Assembly (NCBI RefSeq): GCF_900102105.1
Contig: NZ_FNBB01000009.1
Location: forward strand, 62,001-126,000
DNA from: Agrobacterium pusense
GTDB taxonomy: Bacteria; Pseudomonadota; Alphaproteobacteria; Rhizobiales; Rhizobiaceae
DNA length: 64,000 nucleotides
Direction: 5' to 3'
Part shown: piece after piece, positions 44,002 to 53,985 of the stretch
Numbering within the stretch: the stretch's first letter is position 1
Layout: every line of letters starts with the position of its first letter
Position numbers and translations under genes: made by a program
Notes under the pieces: generated by a model
Told to the model about the DNA's origin: nothing
Databases searched by the model: none
Seen by the model: the letters and a program-made list of their open reading frames with translations, nothing else

Positions 44002-45300
44002 ATGACGAATGTTGTGGTGGTCGGCTCGCAATGGGGCGACGAGGGTAAAGGCAAGATTGTCGACTGGCTGTCCGAGCGGGCAGATGTCGTCGTGCGGTAC
44101 CAGGGCGGTCACAATGCCGGCCACACGCTTGTCATTGATGGTGTCAGCTACAAGCTTTCGCTTCTGCCGTCCGGCGTCGTGCGTCCCGGAAAGCTCGCCG
44201 TCATCGGCAATGGTGTCGTCGTCGACCCGCATGCGCTGATCGCCGAAATCGGCCGTCTGGAAGCGCAGGGCGTCAAGGTTACCCCGGAAAACCTGCGTAT
44301 CGCCGACAATGCCACGCTCATTCTTTCTCTGCACCGTGAACTGGACGGCATGCGCGAAGACGCCGCCTCCAACAGCGGCACCAAGATCGGCACCACACGC
44401 CGTGGCATCGGCCCGGCTTACGAAGACAAGGTCGGCCGCCGCGCCATCCGCGTCATGGATCTCGCCGACATGGAGGCGCTTTCCGCCAAGGTCGATCGCA
44501 TCCTGACGCATCACAACGCACTTCGTCGCGGTTTCGGTGCGGCCGAAGTCTCGCATGAAACGATCATGGAAGAGCTGGGCTCGATTGCCGAGCGCATCCT
44601 GCCGTTCAGCGAAACCGTGTGGCTGCTGCTCGACAAGAAGCGCCGCGCCGGTGCCCGCATCCTGTTTGAAGGCGCGCAGGGTTCGCTGCTCGATATCGAC
44701 CACGGCACCTATCCCTATGTGACCTCTTCCAACACGGTTGCCGGCCAGGCCGCTGCCGGTTCGGGCATGGGTCCTGGTTCGCTGGGTTATATCCTCGGCA
44801 TCACCAAGGCTTACACCACGCGCGTTGGCGAAGGCCCGTTCCCGACCGAACTCAATGACGAAATCGGTCAGTTCCTGGGTGAAAAGGGTCATGAATTCGG
44901 CACCGTCACGGGCCGCAAGCGCCGTTGCGGCTGGTTCGATGCCGCGCTGGTGCGCCAGTCGGTCGCCACCAACGGCATTACCGGCATTGCGCTCACCAAG
45001 CTCGACGTTCTCGACGGTCTGGATGAGCTGAAAATCTGCGTCGGCTACAAGCTTGACGGGCAGGAAATCGATCATCTTCCGGCCAGCCAGGGCGCGCAGG
45101 CGCGTGTCGAGCCGATCTACATCACGCTGGAAGGCTGGAAAGAATCTACCGTCGGTGCCCGAAAATGGGCGGATTTGCCTGCTCAGGCAATCAAATACGT
45201 CCGGCAGGTGGAGGAACTGATCGGGGCGCCGGTTGCGCTTCTGTCGACAAGTCCCGAGCGTGACGACACCATACTTGTGACTGATCCGTTTGAGGATTAA
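44002..45300 (+). CDS. purA: Adenylosuccinate synthetase
   Basis: Makes adenylosuccinate from IMP, aspartate and GTP in AMP synthesis. The N-terminal GTP-binding block [16 protein letters not shown] (residues 8-23, catalytic Asp13), GGHNAGHT (His41 region), and the [16 protein letters not shown] and [16 protein letters not shown] blocks are complete. 432 residues. Single unit with its own upstream region. Confidence 0.97.
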   Translation: MTNVVVVGSQWGDEGKGKIVDWLSERADVVVRYQGGHNAGHTLVIDGVSYKLSLLPSGVVRPGKLAVIGNGVVVDPHALIAEIGRLEAQGVKVTPENLRIADNATLILSLHRELDGMREDAASNSGTKIGTTRRGIGPAYEDKVGRRAIRVMDLADMEALSAKVDRILTHHNALRRGFGAAEVSHETIMEELGSIAERILPFSETVWLLLDKKRRAGARILFEGAQGSLLDIDHGTYPYVTSSNTVAGQAAAGSGMGPGSLGYILGITKAYTTRVGEGPFPTELNDEIGQFLGEKGHEFGTVTGRKRRCGWFDAALVRQSVATNGITGIALTKLDVLDGLDELKICVGYKLDGQEIDHLPASQGAQARVEPIYITLEGWKESTVGARKWADLPAQAIKYVRQVEELIGAPVALLSTSPERDDTILVTDPFED

Positions 45301-45370
45301 TGTCCTCGGCGATCTAGATTCATAAACCATATCGGGCCGGTACGTCGCCGGTCACGACGAGAAAGTGCTT

Positions 45371-47677
45371 ATGGCGGATTTTGTAGCAGTCATTCGCAAG
45401 GCCGTGGATGGCTTGGCGAACAATACTCCCGAAAACCGGGCGAAGGTTTACGACAAGGCGCGCAGTGCGGTTGTGCGCCAGCTCGAGAATATGAAGCCAC
45501 GTCCGCCGGAAGAATTGTTGCGCCGGCAGATCGCCAAGCTGGACGCCGCCATTGCCGAAGTGGACAGCGAATATGCCGAGGCGCTTCCGGCGCTGGAGGA
45601 GGATGACGCGTTCTCCCCCGTCGCGGAAGACGCGGCTGCGCCTTACCACCAGCACGAAATCGAAGAAGACGACCGCGCGGCGCATGCCGCCGAGCCTGTT
45701 ACGCACGAAGAGCAGGAGCAGGTTTATGAAGAGCCCGCCCCCGTCGAGGCCGACGAGCGCGAGCCGGTCTACGAAGAGCAGGCCACCGAAGAAGAACCCG
45801 GCCGTGAAACGCCCGTAGCCGAGCGGGATGAGCAGGTTTACGCTGAGCCACACGAAGAGCCGCGCGTAGAACAGCATGGCGAAGCCGAGCCGGAAGAGCT
45901 TTATGAGGCGCCCGCGCCCGTGGCGCCGGTATCGCCCGTCGCTTCCGACGAGGTGCATCAAACCTATTTCACCCGTGCGGAAGAAGAGCCGGCCTATCGT
46001 TCGGCCGACGAGCATGATCGTGAATTCGAAACCGCGCCGCTCGCAGAGGATGCGTCCGTTCCGGCCCACTGGGCGCAGCCGGTGGATGAAGATGACTGGC
46101 GCAAGCTGGATGAGGCGCGGGACGAGGACCTGCGCGCGGCGGACGATTATGCCGACAGGCGCGCCGAGGCGGATGAGCATCCGCTCGTTGCCGATTATCC
46201 CGCGCATCATTATCAGGAACCGGAAGTGACGCTGGATCCCGAAAGGCGGGACGATGCGGATCAGCGGTTCGGCCAGACTCCGGCTTTCGGCGCCCGCGAC
46301 GAGTTTTCCGAGCAGCGGCAGAGCGAGGAGGCCGCTCCGAAAAAGGCCGTCGTGGAAGATTTCTCGTCCTATTTTCAGGATGCGGATATCGCCATTCCCG
46401 CCAAAGACGCCCCCGTCCTGCCGCGTGCCGATAACGATCCCTTCGGCGATCAGGCGCAGGCGAAGGACAACAGGGAGCGTACGCCCTGGGATGATCTGGA
46501 CGAGCTGATCGGTTACGACGGCGCGTCGTCCACCACCCGCCAGTCTTCGGATGAAACGCCCGGCCTCGGCGCGGCTGCGGCAACGCCTGCCTACATGGTC
46601 AAGAAGAAGCCGCGCCGCAACTATGCCTCCGTGGTGCTGGCACTTGTGGGCGTGGCGCTGCTTGCCGGCGGTGGTTATGCCTTCTGGCTGAACCGCGATG
46701 CGCTGAACGACATGGTGGGCGGGCTGGTCAATTCTGCCCAGAACGGTGGTACCCAGACATCTTCGCCGGAGACGGCGCAGACGCAGCCCACCACGCCGCC
46801 CGCGACCCAGCAGCCGCCTGCGGCTGGCCAGCAGCAACCGACGGCCACACCAAACAACCACCCGAACCAGTCGCATGGCGATGATGGTTCGGTTACCGGC
46901 ACAAAGTTCACCCAGCGGCTTCTGGCTGATGGCACCGAGCGTGACGAGGGCCAGGCGCCGGGCGCGAACGGCCAGCCCGTCACGGCGGAAGGTCAGTCGG
47001 TCTACGAGCAGAATGTTGCGCCCCCGCCGGCAGGCGAAAGCCCGGCCGGCAATACAGGTGCACCTGCCGGCACACCGACTGGCGCACCTGCCGGCCAGCA
47101 ACCTGCCGCCGCGGCTTCCGGCGACCGCATGTTCCTTTATGAGGAAGTGCTGGGCCAGACGGTTCCGACCGCCATTCAGGGCAGCGTGTCCTGGTCGCTG
47201 CAGCAGGAAAATGATGCCGAAGGCAAGCCTTCGCCTACCGTGCAGGGGCAGATTACCGTTCCCGGCCGTGGCCTCAGCGCGCTGATCACCTTCAAGCGCA
47301 ACACCGATCCGTCGCTGCCGGCGAGCCATCTGATCGAAATCGTCTTCTCGGTTTCGCCCGGCTTTGAAGGCGGCGCGATCGACAGCGTCCAGCGTATTGC
47401 GATGAAGAGCACCGAGCAGGATCGCGGCAACGCGCTGATCGCGGTTCCGGCCAAAATCACCGACGATTTCCACATGATCGCGCTCAACGACTTCCCGGAT
47501 GCGATGAAGACCAATCTGGAGCTTCTGAAGAGCCGCAACTGGATCGATATTCCGGTGTCCTACCGCAATGGCCGGCGTGCGCTGCTGACCCTGCAAAAGG
47601 GCAATGACGGCATCGCCGCTTTCGACAAGGCGCTCAGCGAATGGGCGGCATCAGCGCCGGCGACGGGCGGTCAATAA
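45371..47677 (+). CDS. Large acidic single-pass membrane protein, unknown function (768 aa)
   Basis: Three parts are visible. A helical N-terminal region (residues 1-75, VIRKAVDGLANNTPENRAKV). A long, very acidic Glu/Ala/Pro-rich stretch (about 75-400), probably disordered. One transmembrane helix (about 417-440, after KKKPRRN). A Gln/Thr/Pro linker (about 455-585) and a folded C-terminal domain (about 586-768, beginning RMFLYEEVLGQTVPTAIQGS) follow. The topology suggests a cytosolic N-terminus and a periplasmic C-domain. No function recognised; starts 70 bases after purA. The ATG at 45371 is preferred over the GTG at 45365. Confidence 0.8.
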   Translation: MADFVAVIRKAVDGLANNTPENRAKVYDKARSAVVRQLENMKPRPPEELLRRQIAKLDAAIAEVDSEYAEALPALEEDDAFSPVAEDAAAPYHQHEIEEDDRAAHAAEPVTHEEQEQVYEEPAPVEADEREPVYEEQATEEEPGRETPVAERDEQVYAEPHEEPRVEQHGEAEPEELYEAPAPVAPVSPVASDEVHQTYFTRAEEEPAYRSADEHDREFETAPLAEDASVPAHWAQPVDEDDWRKLDEARDEDLRAADDYADRRAEADEHPLVADYPAHHYQEPEVTLDPERRDDADQRFGQTPAFGARDEFSEQRQSEEAAPKKAVVEDFSSYFQDADIAIPAKDAPVLPRADNDPFGDQAQAKDNRERTPWDDLDELIGYDGASSTTRQSSDETPGLGAAAATPAYMVKKKPRRNYASVVLALVGVALLAGGGYAFWLNRDALNDMVGGLVNSAQNGGTQTSSPETAQTQPTTPPATQQPPAAGQQQPTATPNNHPNQSHGDDGSVTGTKFTQRLLADGTERDEGQAPGANGQPVTAEGQSVYEQNVAPPPAGESPAGNTGAPAGTPTGAPAGQQPAAAASGDRMFLYEEVLGQTVPTAIQGSVSWSLQQENDAEGKPSPTVQGQITVPGRGLSALITFKRNTDPSLPASHLIEIVFSVSPGFEGGAIDSVQRIAMKSTEQDRGNALIAVPAKITDDFHMIALNDFPDAMKTNLELLKSRNWIDIPVSYRNGRRALLTLQKGNDGIAAFDKALSEWAASAPATGGQ

Positions 47678-47683
47678 GGATTG

Positions 47684-47710
47684 AAAGGGCGGCTCAGGCC
47701 GCCCTTTTCG
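47684..47710 (+). terminator. Intrinsic terminator after the 768-aa gene
   Basis: Stem AAAGGGCGGC with GCCGCCCTTT around a four-base loop, ending in four T residues, six bases past the stop codon. Confidence 0.85.
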
Positions 47711-47775
47711 TTACATGGCTACGGCGGTGTCTTTGCTGTGTCAGGTGATGGGCTTCGGGGATGTTGGTGGGTGCG

Positions 47776-47937
47776 GCTCACCCCCCTCTGCCCTGCCGGG
47801 CATCTCCCCCACAAGGAGGGAGATCGATATGCCGCGAGGTCTCGACCAACTCAACGGCCGAGGATGAAGTGGCGGTAGCGCGTCTTGCCGATCTCCCCAC
47901 CTGTGGGGGAGATGTCCGGCAGGGCAGAGGGGGTAAG
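47776..47937. repeat. Palindromic intergenic repeat, family C (copy 1)
   Basis: Left arm CCCCTCTGCCCTGCCGGGCA and right arm TGTCCGGCAGGGCAGAGGGG are inverted, with ATCTCCCCCAC and CTGTGGGGGAGAT inside and a GGCGGTAGCG core. Confidence 0.88.
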
Positions 47938-48038
47938 CGGCATCCTCTGAAGCATCGATATTTTTCCTACCGGTTTTCCTCCAGCACTACCGTCGGTCTC
48001 AGAGGCAGACCATTTCCTATCGCCCGCCTTTTACCAAC

Positions 48039-48066
48039 AAAAAATCCCCGGCCGAAGGCCGAGGAT
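48039..48066 (-). terminator. Intrinsic terminator of rpoH
   Basis: On the minus strand, stem ATCCTCGGCC with GGCCGGGGAT (one G-U, loop TTC) is followed by a T run, 40 bases after rpoH. Confidence 0.85.
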
Positions 48067-48105
48067 GATTCATGGTCAGCGCATTGGCGTCATGAGCGGG
48101 CTGTC

Positions 48106-49008
48106 TTACGCATCCACCACGCGCAGGGCGCGCGCCGCTTCCAGCGCTTCCTTCTGCACCGCTTCCTGCACCTTCTCGAAGGCACGGACTTCGATCTGGC
48201 GCACGCGCTCGCGGCTGATGTCGAACTCGGACGAGAGTTCTTCCAGCGTCACCGGCTCCTCGGCAAGTCTGCGGGCCTCGAAGATGCGGCGTTCGCGGTC
48301 GTTCAGCACGCCCATGGCTTTCGCCAGCATGCGGCGGCGGGTTTCCAGTTCGTCCTGCTCGATCAGCACGTCTTCCTGGCTGTCATGGTCATCCACCAGC
48401 CAGTCCTGCCATTGGCCGGACTCGCCTTCGGACGCCTTGATCGGCGCATTCAGCGATGCGTCGCCATGCAGGCGGCGGTTCATCGAGATGACTTCTTCTT
48501 CAGACACCTGCAGCTTCGTCGCGATTTCCTTGACATGCTCCGGCTTCAGATCGCCATCGTCGATGGCCTGGATGCGGCCCTTCAGACGGCGCAGGTTGAA
48601 GAACAGACGCTTCTGGTTGGCGGTTGTGCCCATCTTCACCAGCGACCACGAGCGCAGGATATATTCCTGGATCGAGGCCTTGATCCACCACATGGCATAG
48701 GTGGCCAGACGGAAACCGCGTTCCGGATCGAATTTCTTCACCGCCTGCATCAGGCCGACATTGCCTTCGGAAACGACCTCGCCGATCGGCAGGCCGTAAC
48801 CACGATAGCCCATGGCGATCTTGGCCACGAGACGCAGATGGCTGGTGACGAGCTTGTGCGCGGCGTCGCGGTCGCCATGCTCGGCATAACGCTTGCCAAG
48901 CATGTACTCTTCCTGCGGCTCCAGCATGGGGAATTTGCGGATTTCGTCGAGATATCTATTGAGACCGGCTTCGCCGGCTGTAATCGTAGGCAAACTATTG
49001 CGGGCCAT
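48106..49008 (-). CDS. rpoH: RNA polymerase heat-shock sigma factor (sigma-32)
   Basis: Directs RNA polymerase to heat-shock promoters. Region 2 (LVTSHLRLVAKIAMGYRGYG, VSEGNVGLMQAVKKFDP, RLATYAMWWIKASIQEYILR), the diagnostic RpoH box NQKRLFFNLRRLKG (about 129-142), and region 4 (LSSEFDISRERVRQIEVRAF) are all present. 300 residues. Same strand as the methyltransferase upstream but with its own 166-base leader. Confidence 0.96.
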   Translation of the reverse strand: MARNSLPTITAGEAGLNRYLDEIRKFPMLEPQEEYMLGKRYAEHGDRDAAHKLVTSHLRLVAKIAMGYRGYGLPIGEVVSEGNVGLMQAVKKFDPERGFRLATYAMWWIKASIQEYILRSWSLVKMGTTANQKRLFFNLRRLKGRIQAIDDGDLKPEHVKEIATKLQVSEEEVISMNRRLHGDASLNAPIKASEGESGQWQDWLVDDHDSQEDVLIEQDELETRRRMLAKAMGVLNDRERRIFEARRLAEEPVTLEELSSEFDISRERVRQIEVRAFEKVQEAVQKEALEAARALRVVDA

Positions 49009-49174
49009 AAAGCACCCCCTTATCTATGGTCTGGAACGGCACCCTCTTTGATCGGCGAATAACCCGCCGGAGGCGCGCCGTAAGCTGCGGGTCGTTACCG
49101 ACCCCGCACGAACCCATGTGACAGATATGTACGCTCACGCCGCGTTTCAAGCGAACGCTGCGTTCACACATGCG

Positions 49175-49999
49175 TTATGTCGAGGCGACCCCTTCTTTGA
49201 CCTGTTTAACTTTCGAGCGGTAAATTCGTTCCGAAAAACCGCCAAGGCCGGAGCGCACCATCAGCTCATACATCACCCGTCGGCGCATCGGATTGTGCAG
49301 ACGCACCACCTTCGCGCCGAGGAACTGCGTCTCGACATGAGCAAGCGCCTGCAGGTCCGGATCGATGGCAATGGCCTGCGCATAGATTGAGTGAAATTCG
49401 CGATGGCACACATAGGTCTTGTATTTCGTCATGCCGAAGCAAACGAGGCTGTGGCCGTGGGTGCGCAGGAAATCGGCGACACCCACCGTCACTTCCGGCC
49501 AGGCGGGGTTGAAGGTGTCATCGAAAACGATGATGCCGTGCGGCGCGATCACCTCCATGGCCAGTTTCGCATCGGCCAGCACGTGATGCAGGTGATGGCC
49601 ACCATCAATACTGAAAAACCGTGTCGGACCAATTCGGGACGTGATGTCGTCTGGTGTCAGCCGCGTGCTGTCGCCCTTGATGATGAGGTCCCGATCCATT
49701 GTGAAACCCAGCCGGCGGCCGTTTTCCATCAGGCGTTCATACTGGTCGAGGCTGCCGTCTTGCGGCGGGTCCAGATCGAAAAGATCGACGCCCAGCACCT
49801 TTTCCTGGCTCTGCGCGAATTTGCGCAGCAGGAAATAGGAGCGACCGTAATAGACGCCGATTTCCGCGATGCCGCCACTAAGGGCGCTTTTCGTCTGCGC
49901 CTGCAGAAGTGCCTTGAAGACGAGCGCATCCGGCGGGTCGATGTAACCTTCGACGCTGCGCAGCTCCTGGAATATAAACCGGCGGTCTTTAATCGTCAT
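49175..49999 (-). CDS. Class I SAM-dependent methyltransferase
   Basis: Rossmann-type methyltransferase (Methyltransf_24-like), 274 residues. Motif I is ALSGGIAEIGVYYGRSYFLL, the acidic loop is LGVDLFDLDPP, and FFSIDGGHHLHHVLADAKLA with GIIVFDDTFNPAWPEV form the later motifs. The substrate is unknown; similar enzymes act on sugars or polysaccharides. ATG at 49999 chosen over GTG at 50005; neither has a strong ribosome site. Confidence 0.82.
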   Translation of the reverse strand: MTIKDRRFIFQELRSVEGYIDPPDALVFKALLQAQTKSALSGGIAEIGVYYGRSYFLLRKFAQSQEKVLGVDLFDLDPPQDGSLDQYERLMENGRRLGFTMDRDLIIKGDSTRLTPDDITSRIGPTRFFSIDGGHHLHHVLADAKLAMEVIAPHGIIVFDDTFNPAWPEVTVGVADFLRTHGHSLVCFGMTKYKTYVCHREFHSIYAQAIAIDPDLQALAHVETQFLGAKVVRLHNPMRRRVMYELMVRSGLGGFSERIYRSKVKQVKEGVAST

Positions 50000-50221
50000 G
50001 CGCACGCGATCCCGTCATCGTGCCGGCTCCGTTCAAGGCAGTTCGAACGTGCGGCGGTTCAAGGCTTTGCGAGGCAAAGGAGGTGCGAGGATTAAAGCGA
50101 AATTGGGGCGGTCTATGAAGAGGACCGTTGGCAGAATATCGCGTTCCGCTAATCTTTTTTTGTTATCCGAAGCTTCCGGCGAAATGTGCGGCGCAGTTTT
50201 TTGGAACTGCGCCAGGCGTTT

Positions 50222-51244
50222 TCAGGCACGCAATGCGGCGACCAAGGCTTCCATGTCTTCTGGAAGCTCGGTTTCGAACTCCATCACCTCGCCGGTGCGG
50301 GGGTGTTCGAAAGCGAGCAGATAGGCATGAAGTGCCTGGCGCGGAAAGCGCCCGACGATGCTCTTTGCCGGTTCTTCCAGAAGGTTCGCCTTGGTACGGA
50401 AAGCCGCGCCATATTCGGGATCGCCGATCAGCGGGTGGCCGATATGGGCCATGTGCACGCGGATCTGGTGGGTGCGGCCCGTTTCGAGACGGCATTCCAC
50501 CATCGAGGCGAGACAGGTGGCGTCCGGCCGCTCGTGATAACGCTCGACTACCTCGTAATGGGTGATTGCCTCGCGGGCATCATCCGAATCCTCGTGCTTG
50601 ACGGCGCGTTTGGTGCGGTCGACGCTGCGGCCGAGCGCTGCGTCGATGGTGCCACGCAGCGTGCGCGGGCGGCCCCAGACGATGGCCTTGTAGGCGCGTT
50701 CCAGCGGCCCGGTGCGGCCATGGTCGGCAAATTGTGCGGCCAGATGCCGGTGGGCGTTGTCGTTCTTCGCAACGACCATGACACCTGACGTTTCCTTGTC
50801 CAGTCGGTGTACGATGCCCGGGCGCTTGACGCCGCCAATGCCGGAGAGGCTGTCGCCGCAATGATGAATGAGGGCGTTGACCAGCGTTCCCGTCCAGTTG
50901 CCGGCGCCGGGATGCACGACGAGGCCGGCGGGCTTGACGAGCACGATCAGGTCTTCATCCTCATATTCCACGTTGAGGGGAATGTCCTCGCCCTTGGGTT
51001 CCGGGTCTTCCGGCTCGGGCATGACGATCTCGATACGGTCGCCGGGATGCACCTTCTTTTTCGGCTCGGTCACCGGCTTGCCGTTGAGGGAAACCGCGCC
51101 CTGTTCGATCAGCGCCTTCAGGCGGCTGCGGGAGAAGTCGCTGCCCAGTTCGCCCGCCAGCCAGGAATCGAGGCGGCCTTCGGCGTCTTCCCCGGCAATC
51201 AGGACTTTCCTTGCGTCTCCGCCTTGTTTAAAGGGGTCGTTCAT
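50222..51244 (-). CDS. rluD: 23S rRNA pseudouridine synthase (RluD type)
   Basis: Converts uridines of 23S rRNA helix 69 to pseudouridine. An N-terminal S4 RNA-binding domain (RLDSWLAGELGSDFSRSRLK...) is followed by the catalytic motif HRLDKETSG (Asp148) and the RTHQIRVHMAHIGHPLIGD block. 340 residues, slightly long because of an acidic insert after the S4 domain (PEPEDPEPKGED). Divergent from the small membrane-protein gene 38 bases away. Confidence 0.95.
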   Translation of the reverse strand: MNDPFKQGGDARKVLIAGEDAEGRLDSWLAGELGSDFSRSRLKALIEQGAVSLNGKPVTEPKKKVHPGDRIEIVMPEPEDPEPKGEDIPLNVEYEDEDLIVLVKPAGLVVHPGAGNWTGTLVNALIHHCGDSLSGIGGVKRPGIVHRLDKETSGVMVVAKNDNAHRHLAAQFADHGRTGPLERAYKAIVWGRPRTLRGTIDAALGRSVDRTKRAVKHEDSDDAREAITHYEVVERYHERPDATCLASMVECRLETGRTHQIRVHMAHIGHPLIGDPEYGAAFRTKANLLEEPAKSIVGRFPRQALHAYLLAFEHPRTGEVMEFETELPEDMEALVAALRA

Positions 51245-51282
51245 TCTTATTTTTCCGATCCATCAGCATTTCAGGGAACCCG

Positions 51283-51675
51283 ATGACGCAGATCGAGCAA
51301 GACGAACAGGAAGACAAGCCGCTTGATCCGGCCATGGAAAAAGTTCGCCGCAAGATGATCCGTTTGCAGATCGTGTCGGGCTCCGTGATGTTTATCAGCC
51401 TTATGGCTGTCTTCGGTGCGGTTGTCTACAAGGCGATGGGGCCGTCGAAGGCCGTTCAGACGCAGACGGAAGCGCCAAACCTCGCCGTTCCCACTGGTAG
51501 TGGCCCGATGGCCGTCACCGCCAGCCTGCCGCAGGGCTTCACGATCGACAATGTCAGCTATTCCGGCGGTGACATGCTGTTTTACGGCCGGCTGGCCAAC
51601 GGCACGCGCAAGGCGCTGGTCTTCAACGTCGCCAGCGGCCGGTTCCTGGCCGACGTGACTGTTGATGGTCAGTGA
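51283..51675 (+). CDS. Small single-pass membrane protein (130 aa)
   Basis: An acidic N-terminal tail (MTQIEQDEQEDKPLDPAMEK), one transmembrane helix (about residues 29-50) and a C-terminal beta-rich domain (SLPQGFTIDNVSYSGGDMLF). No function recognised; it resembles small proteins conserved next to this RNA methyltransferase in Rhizobiales. The next gene overlaps it by 11 bases, so translation is probably coupled. Confidence 0.8.
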   Translation: MTQIEQDEQEDKPLDPAMEKVRRKMIRLQIVSGSVMFISLMAVFGAVVYKAMGPSKAVQTQTEAPNLAVPTGSGPMAVTASLPQGFTIDNVSYSGGDMLFYGRLANGTRKALVFNVASGRFLADVTVDGQ

Positions 51676-52519
51676 GGTCAATAACCTGCTGGATGGCCGG
51701 GCGCTGATCTCGATCGACGACCCGGCCGATCCGCGCATTGCCGCCTTTCGCGATATTCGCGAGCGTGATCTCACCGGCCGGCAGGGGCGTTTCATCGCCG
51801 AAGGTACGGTGGTGCTGCGCATGCTGGCCGCCGCTCACAAGGCGGGTGGGGCCTTTGCGGCGGAGAGCATCCTGATTCTGCGCAACCGGCTTTCCGGCGT
51901 TGCGGATATTCTCTCCGATTTCCCCGAAGATGTGCCCGTTTATGTGGCCGAAGCGCCGGTGCTGGATGGTATCGTCGGTTTCCATTTGCATCGTGGCATT
52001 CTGGCGCTCGGGCGGCGGGTGCGCGATGACGGCCTGGAAGAGATGATTGCAGCGCTTCCCGCGTCGTCTCTGGTGCTCGTTGGCTGCGGCATTTCCAACC
52101 ACGACAATCTCGGAGCGATGTTTCGCAACGCCGCAGCCTTTTATGCCGATGCGGTGCTGCTGGACGAGACGTGCTGTGACCCGCTCTATCGCAAGGCGCT
52201 GCGGGTTTCCGTGGGGTCGGTGCTGTCGGTCCCCTATCATCGCGGCGGCGGGGCAGTGGAGATGCTGGAGCGGCTCGCGGCAGCCGGTTTTGCGATCTGG
52301 AGCCTTTCGCCCGGTGGCGAGACCGAAATCCGCGATATTCCCCGCGCTGAACGCATGGCGCTCGTCATCGGCACGGAAGGCGAGGGGTTGCCGCAATCGG
52401 TGCTGTCGCGGTTTCATACGGCGCGGATTGCGCAGTCGCCGCAGCTGGATAGCTTGAATGCGGGGACGGCTTCGGGGCTGGCGCTTTATCAGATGGCGGG
52501 GGTGATCGGGCGGGTGTAG
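51665..52519 (+). CDS. SpoU/TrmH-family RNA 2'-O-methyltransferase
   Basis: Trefoil-knot RNA methyltransferase. An N-terminal substrate-binding region (FIAEGTVVLRMLAAA) is followed by motif 1 NHDNLGAMFRNAAAF, motif 2 LVIGTEGEGLP and motif 3 DSLNAGTASGLALYQ. 284 residues. The target (tRNA or rRNA ribose) is not predictable. The ATG at 51665 lies inside the end of the upstream gene. Confidence 0.9.
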   Translation: MVSEVNNLLDGRALISIDDPADPRIAAFRDIRERDLTGRQGRFIAEGTVVLRMLAAAHKAGGAFAAESILILRNRLSGVADILSDFPEDVPVYVAEAPVLDGIVGFHLHRGILALGRRVRDDGLEEMIAALPASSLVLVGCGISNHDNLGAMFRNAAAFYADAVLLDETCCDPLYRKALRVSVGSVLSVPYHRGGGAVEMLERLAAAGFAIWSLSPGGETEIRDIPRAERMALVIGTEGEGLPQSVLSRFHTARIAQSPQLDSLNAGTASGLALYQMAGVIGRV

Positions 52520-52548
52520 ATCAGAGCCGCTTTACCCCTTCGGCGTCT

Positions 52549-52697
52549 GCGGCTTACCCCCCTCTGTCCTGCCGGACATCTCCCCCTCGAGGGGGAGATC
52601 GCCCATCTCAGCGCTTGCGAATGGAGTGGTGTCAGGGCCTCCTGCCGATCTCCCCCCTTGAGGGGGAGATGCCCGGCAGGGCAGAGGGGGGTAAGCT
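52549..52697. repeat. Palindromic intergenic repeat, family C (copy 2)
   Basis: Outer arms GGCTTACCCCCCTCTG and CAGAGGGGGGTAAGCTGC, with CATCTCCCCCTCGAGGGGGAGAT and GATCTCCCCCCTTGAGG hairpins inside. It sits between convergent genes. Confidence 0.9.
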
Positions 52698-52734
52698 GCA
52701 CACTCAACGTTGGCGTAACCACACCACAGAGTAC

Positions 52735-53985
52735 CTAACGCTTCCGCTTCTCCATCACCACCTTCGCCCGCTTCGCAAGGCTCTCCCGCCCCGATGAACC
52801 AGACGCCTTGGCCAGCAGCCCCGGAATAGGCGATGCCTCACCCTCCTGCGCGGCTGTCAGCGCGATCATCTCGGCGGCGATCCTCGCGATTTCGCGGCGG
52901 ACGGGCTCGTCATTACCGGTACCACGCACATTCAACAGGCGCTCGGTGAGCGCGGTGCCCTGATTGCGGATATCCTCGATTTCCTGTTCCAAACCTTCCG
53001 GTGCCAATGCGCCCGGCTGTGCGCTCGGCTCCTCCGGCGGGGAGGCGGGGGTGGCATCCTCCGGGGCTGCCGTCTGTTGTGCGTCCTTCTCGATGGCGGG
53101 CGCGGTTTCGAGCGTGGCGGCAGGGGTCGGCGCTGCGGCTTGCTGCCGCTCGACCGGCTTTTCGGCGGGAACAGCGGGGTTCGGCAGGCGGATGATCATG
53201 TCGTTGCTGCGGCCGCCGGTTGCGGCCAACTGTTCCTTGAGGCGCGCGACCTCCTGGTTGCGCAGGGTCAGCATCGTGTCGAGGTCGGCGTTTTTGGCAA
53301 TGGTGCTGGCCAGTTGCTCCTCAAGCCTCGTTACCTTGCGGCTTTCGCGCGCCACGGCTTCCATCGCTTCCCGGTTGCGGCTGGCGATATCCTGAAGCTC
53401 GCGGGTGACGGTCTCGCCTTCCTTTCGGAAGCGTGTGGCGCTTTGTTTGGCCTGTTCGGCTTCGAGATCGCGGGTGGCGGCGAGGATTTTCGAATCATCG
53501 AGTTCGCGCGTCAGGTTGGTGAGGCGGGCGGTGAGATCGGACATCTGGCTGGCGCGCTCATTGGCAGCCTGCTCCTGTTGCAAGAGGTTGGCCTGGATGA
53601 TGCCGGCGCGCTCTTCGCTGGCGTCAAGTGCGGCGCGCAATTCGCCGATCTCCAGCGTCAACTCTTCGATCTTCAGGGAAAAGCTGCGGTTCTGCTCGCC
53701 GAGGCGATAAGCATCGCTGGAAGCGGCCTCGTTGGCGAGGCGGAGCGAGGTGTTCTTTTCCCGCTCCGTTTCCAGTTCCTGGCGGACCTTGGCGTTTTCG
53801 GCGGCGTAGAGCGCACGCGCCATGTCCTTCTGGGCGCGGACTTCCTGCGGGCTGATGGGCATTGTCGCGCGTATGCGGTTTTCCGTATAAGCGACGATGC
53901 GGCGGTGGATCGCGGGTGCGATCAACAGGGCCAGCAGGGTTGCGGTGAGAAAACCCAATCCGAAGAGAATGGCATATTCGATCAC
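52735..53985 (-). CDS. Membrane-anchored coiled-coil protein (416 aa), unknown function
   Basis: An N-terminal transmembrane anchor (MIEYAILFGLGFLTATLLAL) is followed by about 200 residues of heptad-like, Glu/Leu/Arg/Ala-rich coiled coil (about 50-255), a Pro/Ala/Glu linker (about 265-330) and a short helical C-terminus ending in basic residues. No enzymatic motif seen. A structural or scaffold role in the envelope is possible, by architecture only. Confidence 0.82.
   Translation of the reverse strand: MIEYAILFGLGFLTATLLALLIAPAIHRRIVAYTENRIRATMPISPQEVRAQKDMARALYAAENAKVRQELETEREKNTSLRLANEAASSDAYRLGEQNRSFSLKIEELTLEIGELRAALDASEERAGIIQANLLQQEQAANERASQMSDLTARLTNLTRELDDSKILAATRDLEAEQAKQSATRFRKEGETVTRELQDIASRNREAMEAVARESRKVTRLEEQLASTIAKNADLDTMLTLRNQEVARLKEQLAATGGRSNDMIIRLPNPAVPAEKPVERQQAAAPTPAATLETAPAIEKDAQQTAAPEDATPASPPEEPSAQPGALAPEGLEQEIEDIRNQGTALTERLLNVRGTGNDEPVRREIARIAAEMIALTAAQEGEASPIPGLLAKASGSSGRESLAKRAKVVMEKRKR

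Larger units (their letters stand above)
47678..48105. other. Gene-free stretch between convergent genes
   Basis: Contains a plus-strand terminator, a family C repeat and the rpoH terminator. No gene is seen. Confidence 0.7.

Noticed and set aside
45320-47596. A 758-residue open frame on the minus strand opposite the large acidic membrane protein gene
   Set aside because: Its composition is an Arg/Leu/Gly-rich mirror of the acidic plus-strand coding sequence, with no ribosome site or family match. High-GC codon bias on the plus strand creates it.
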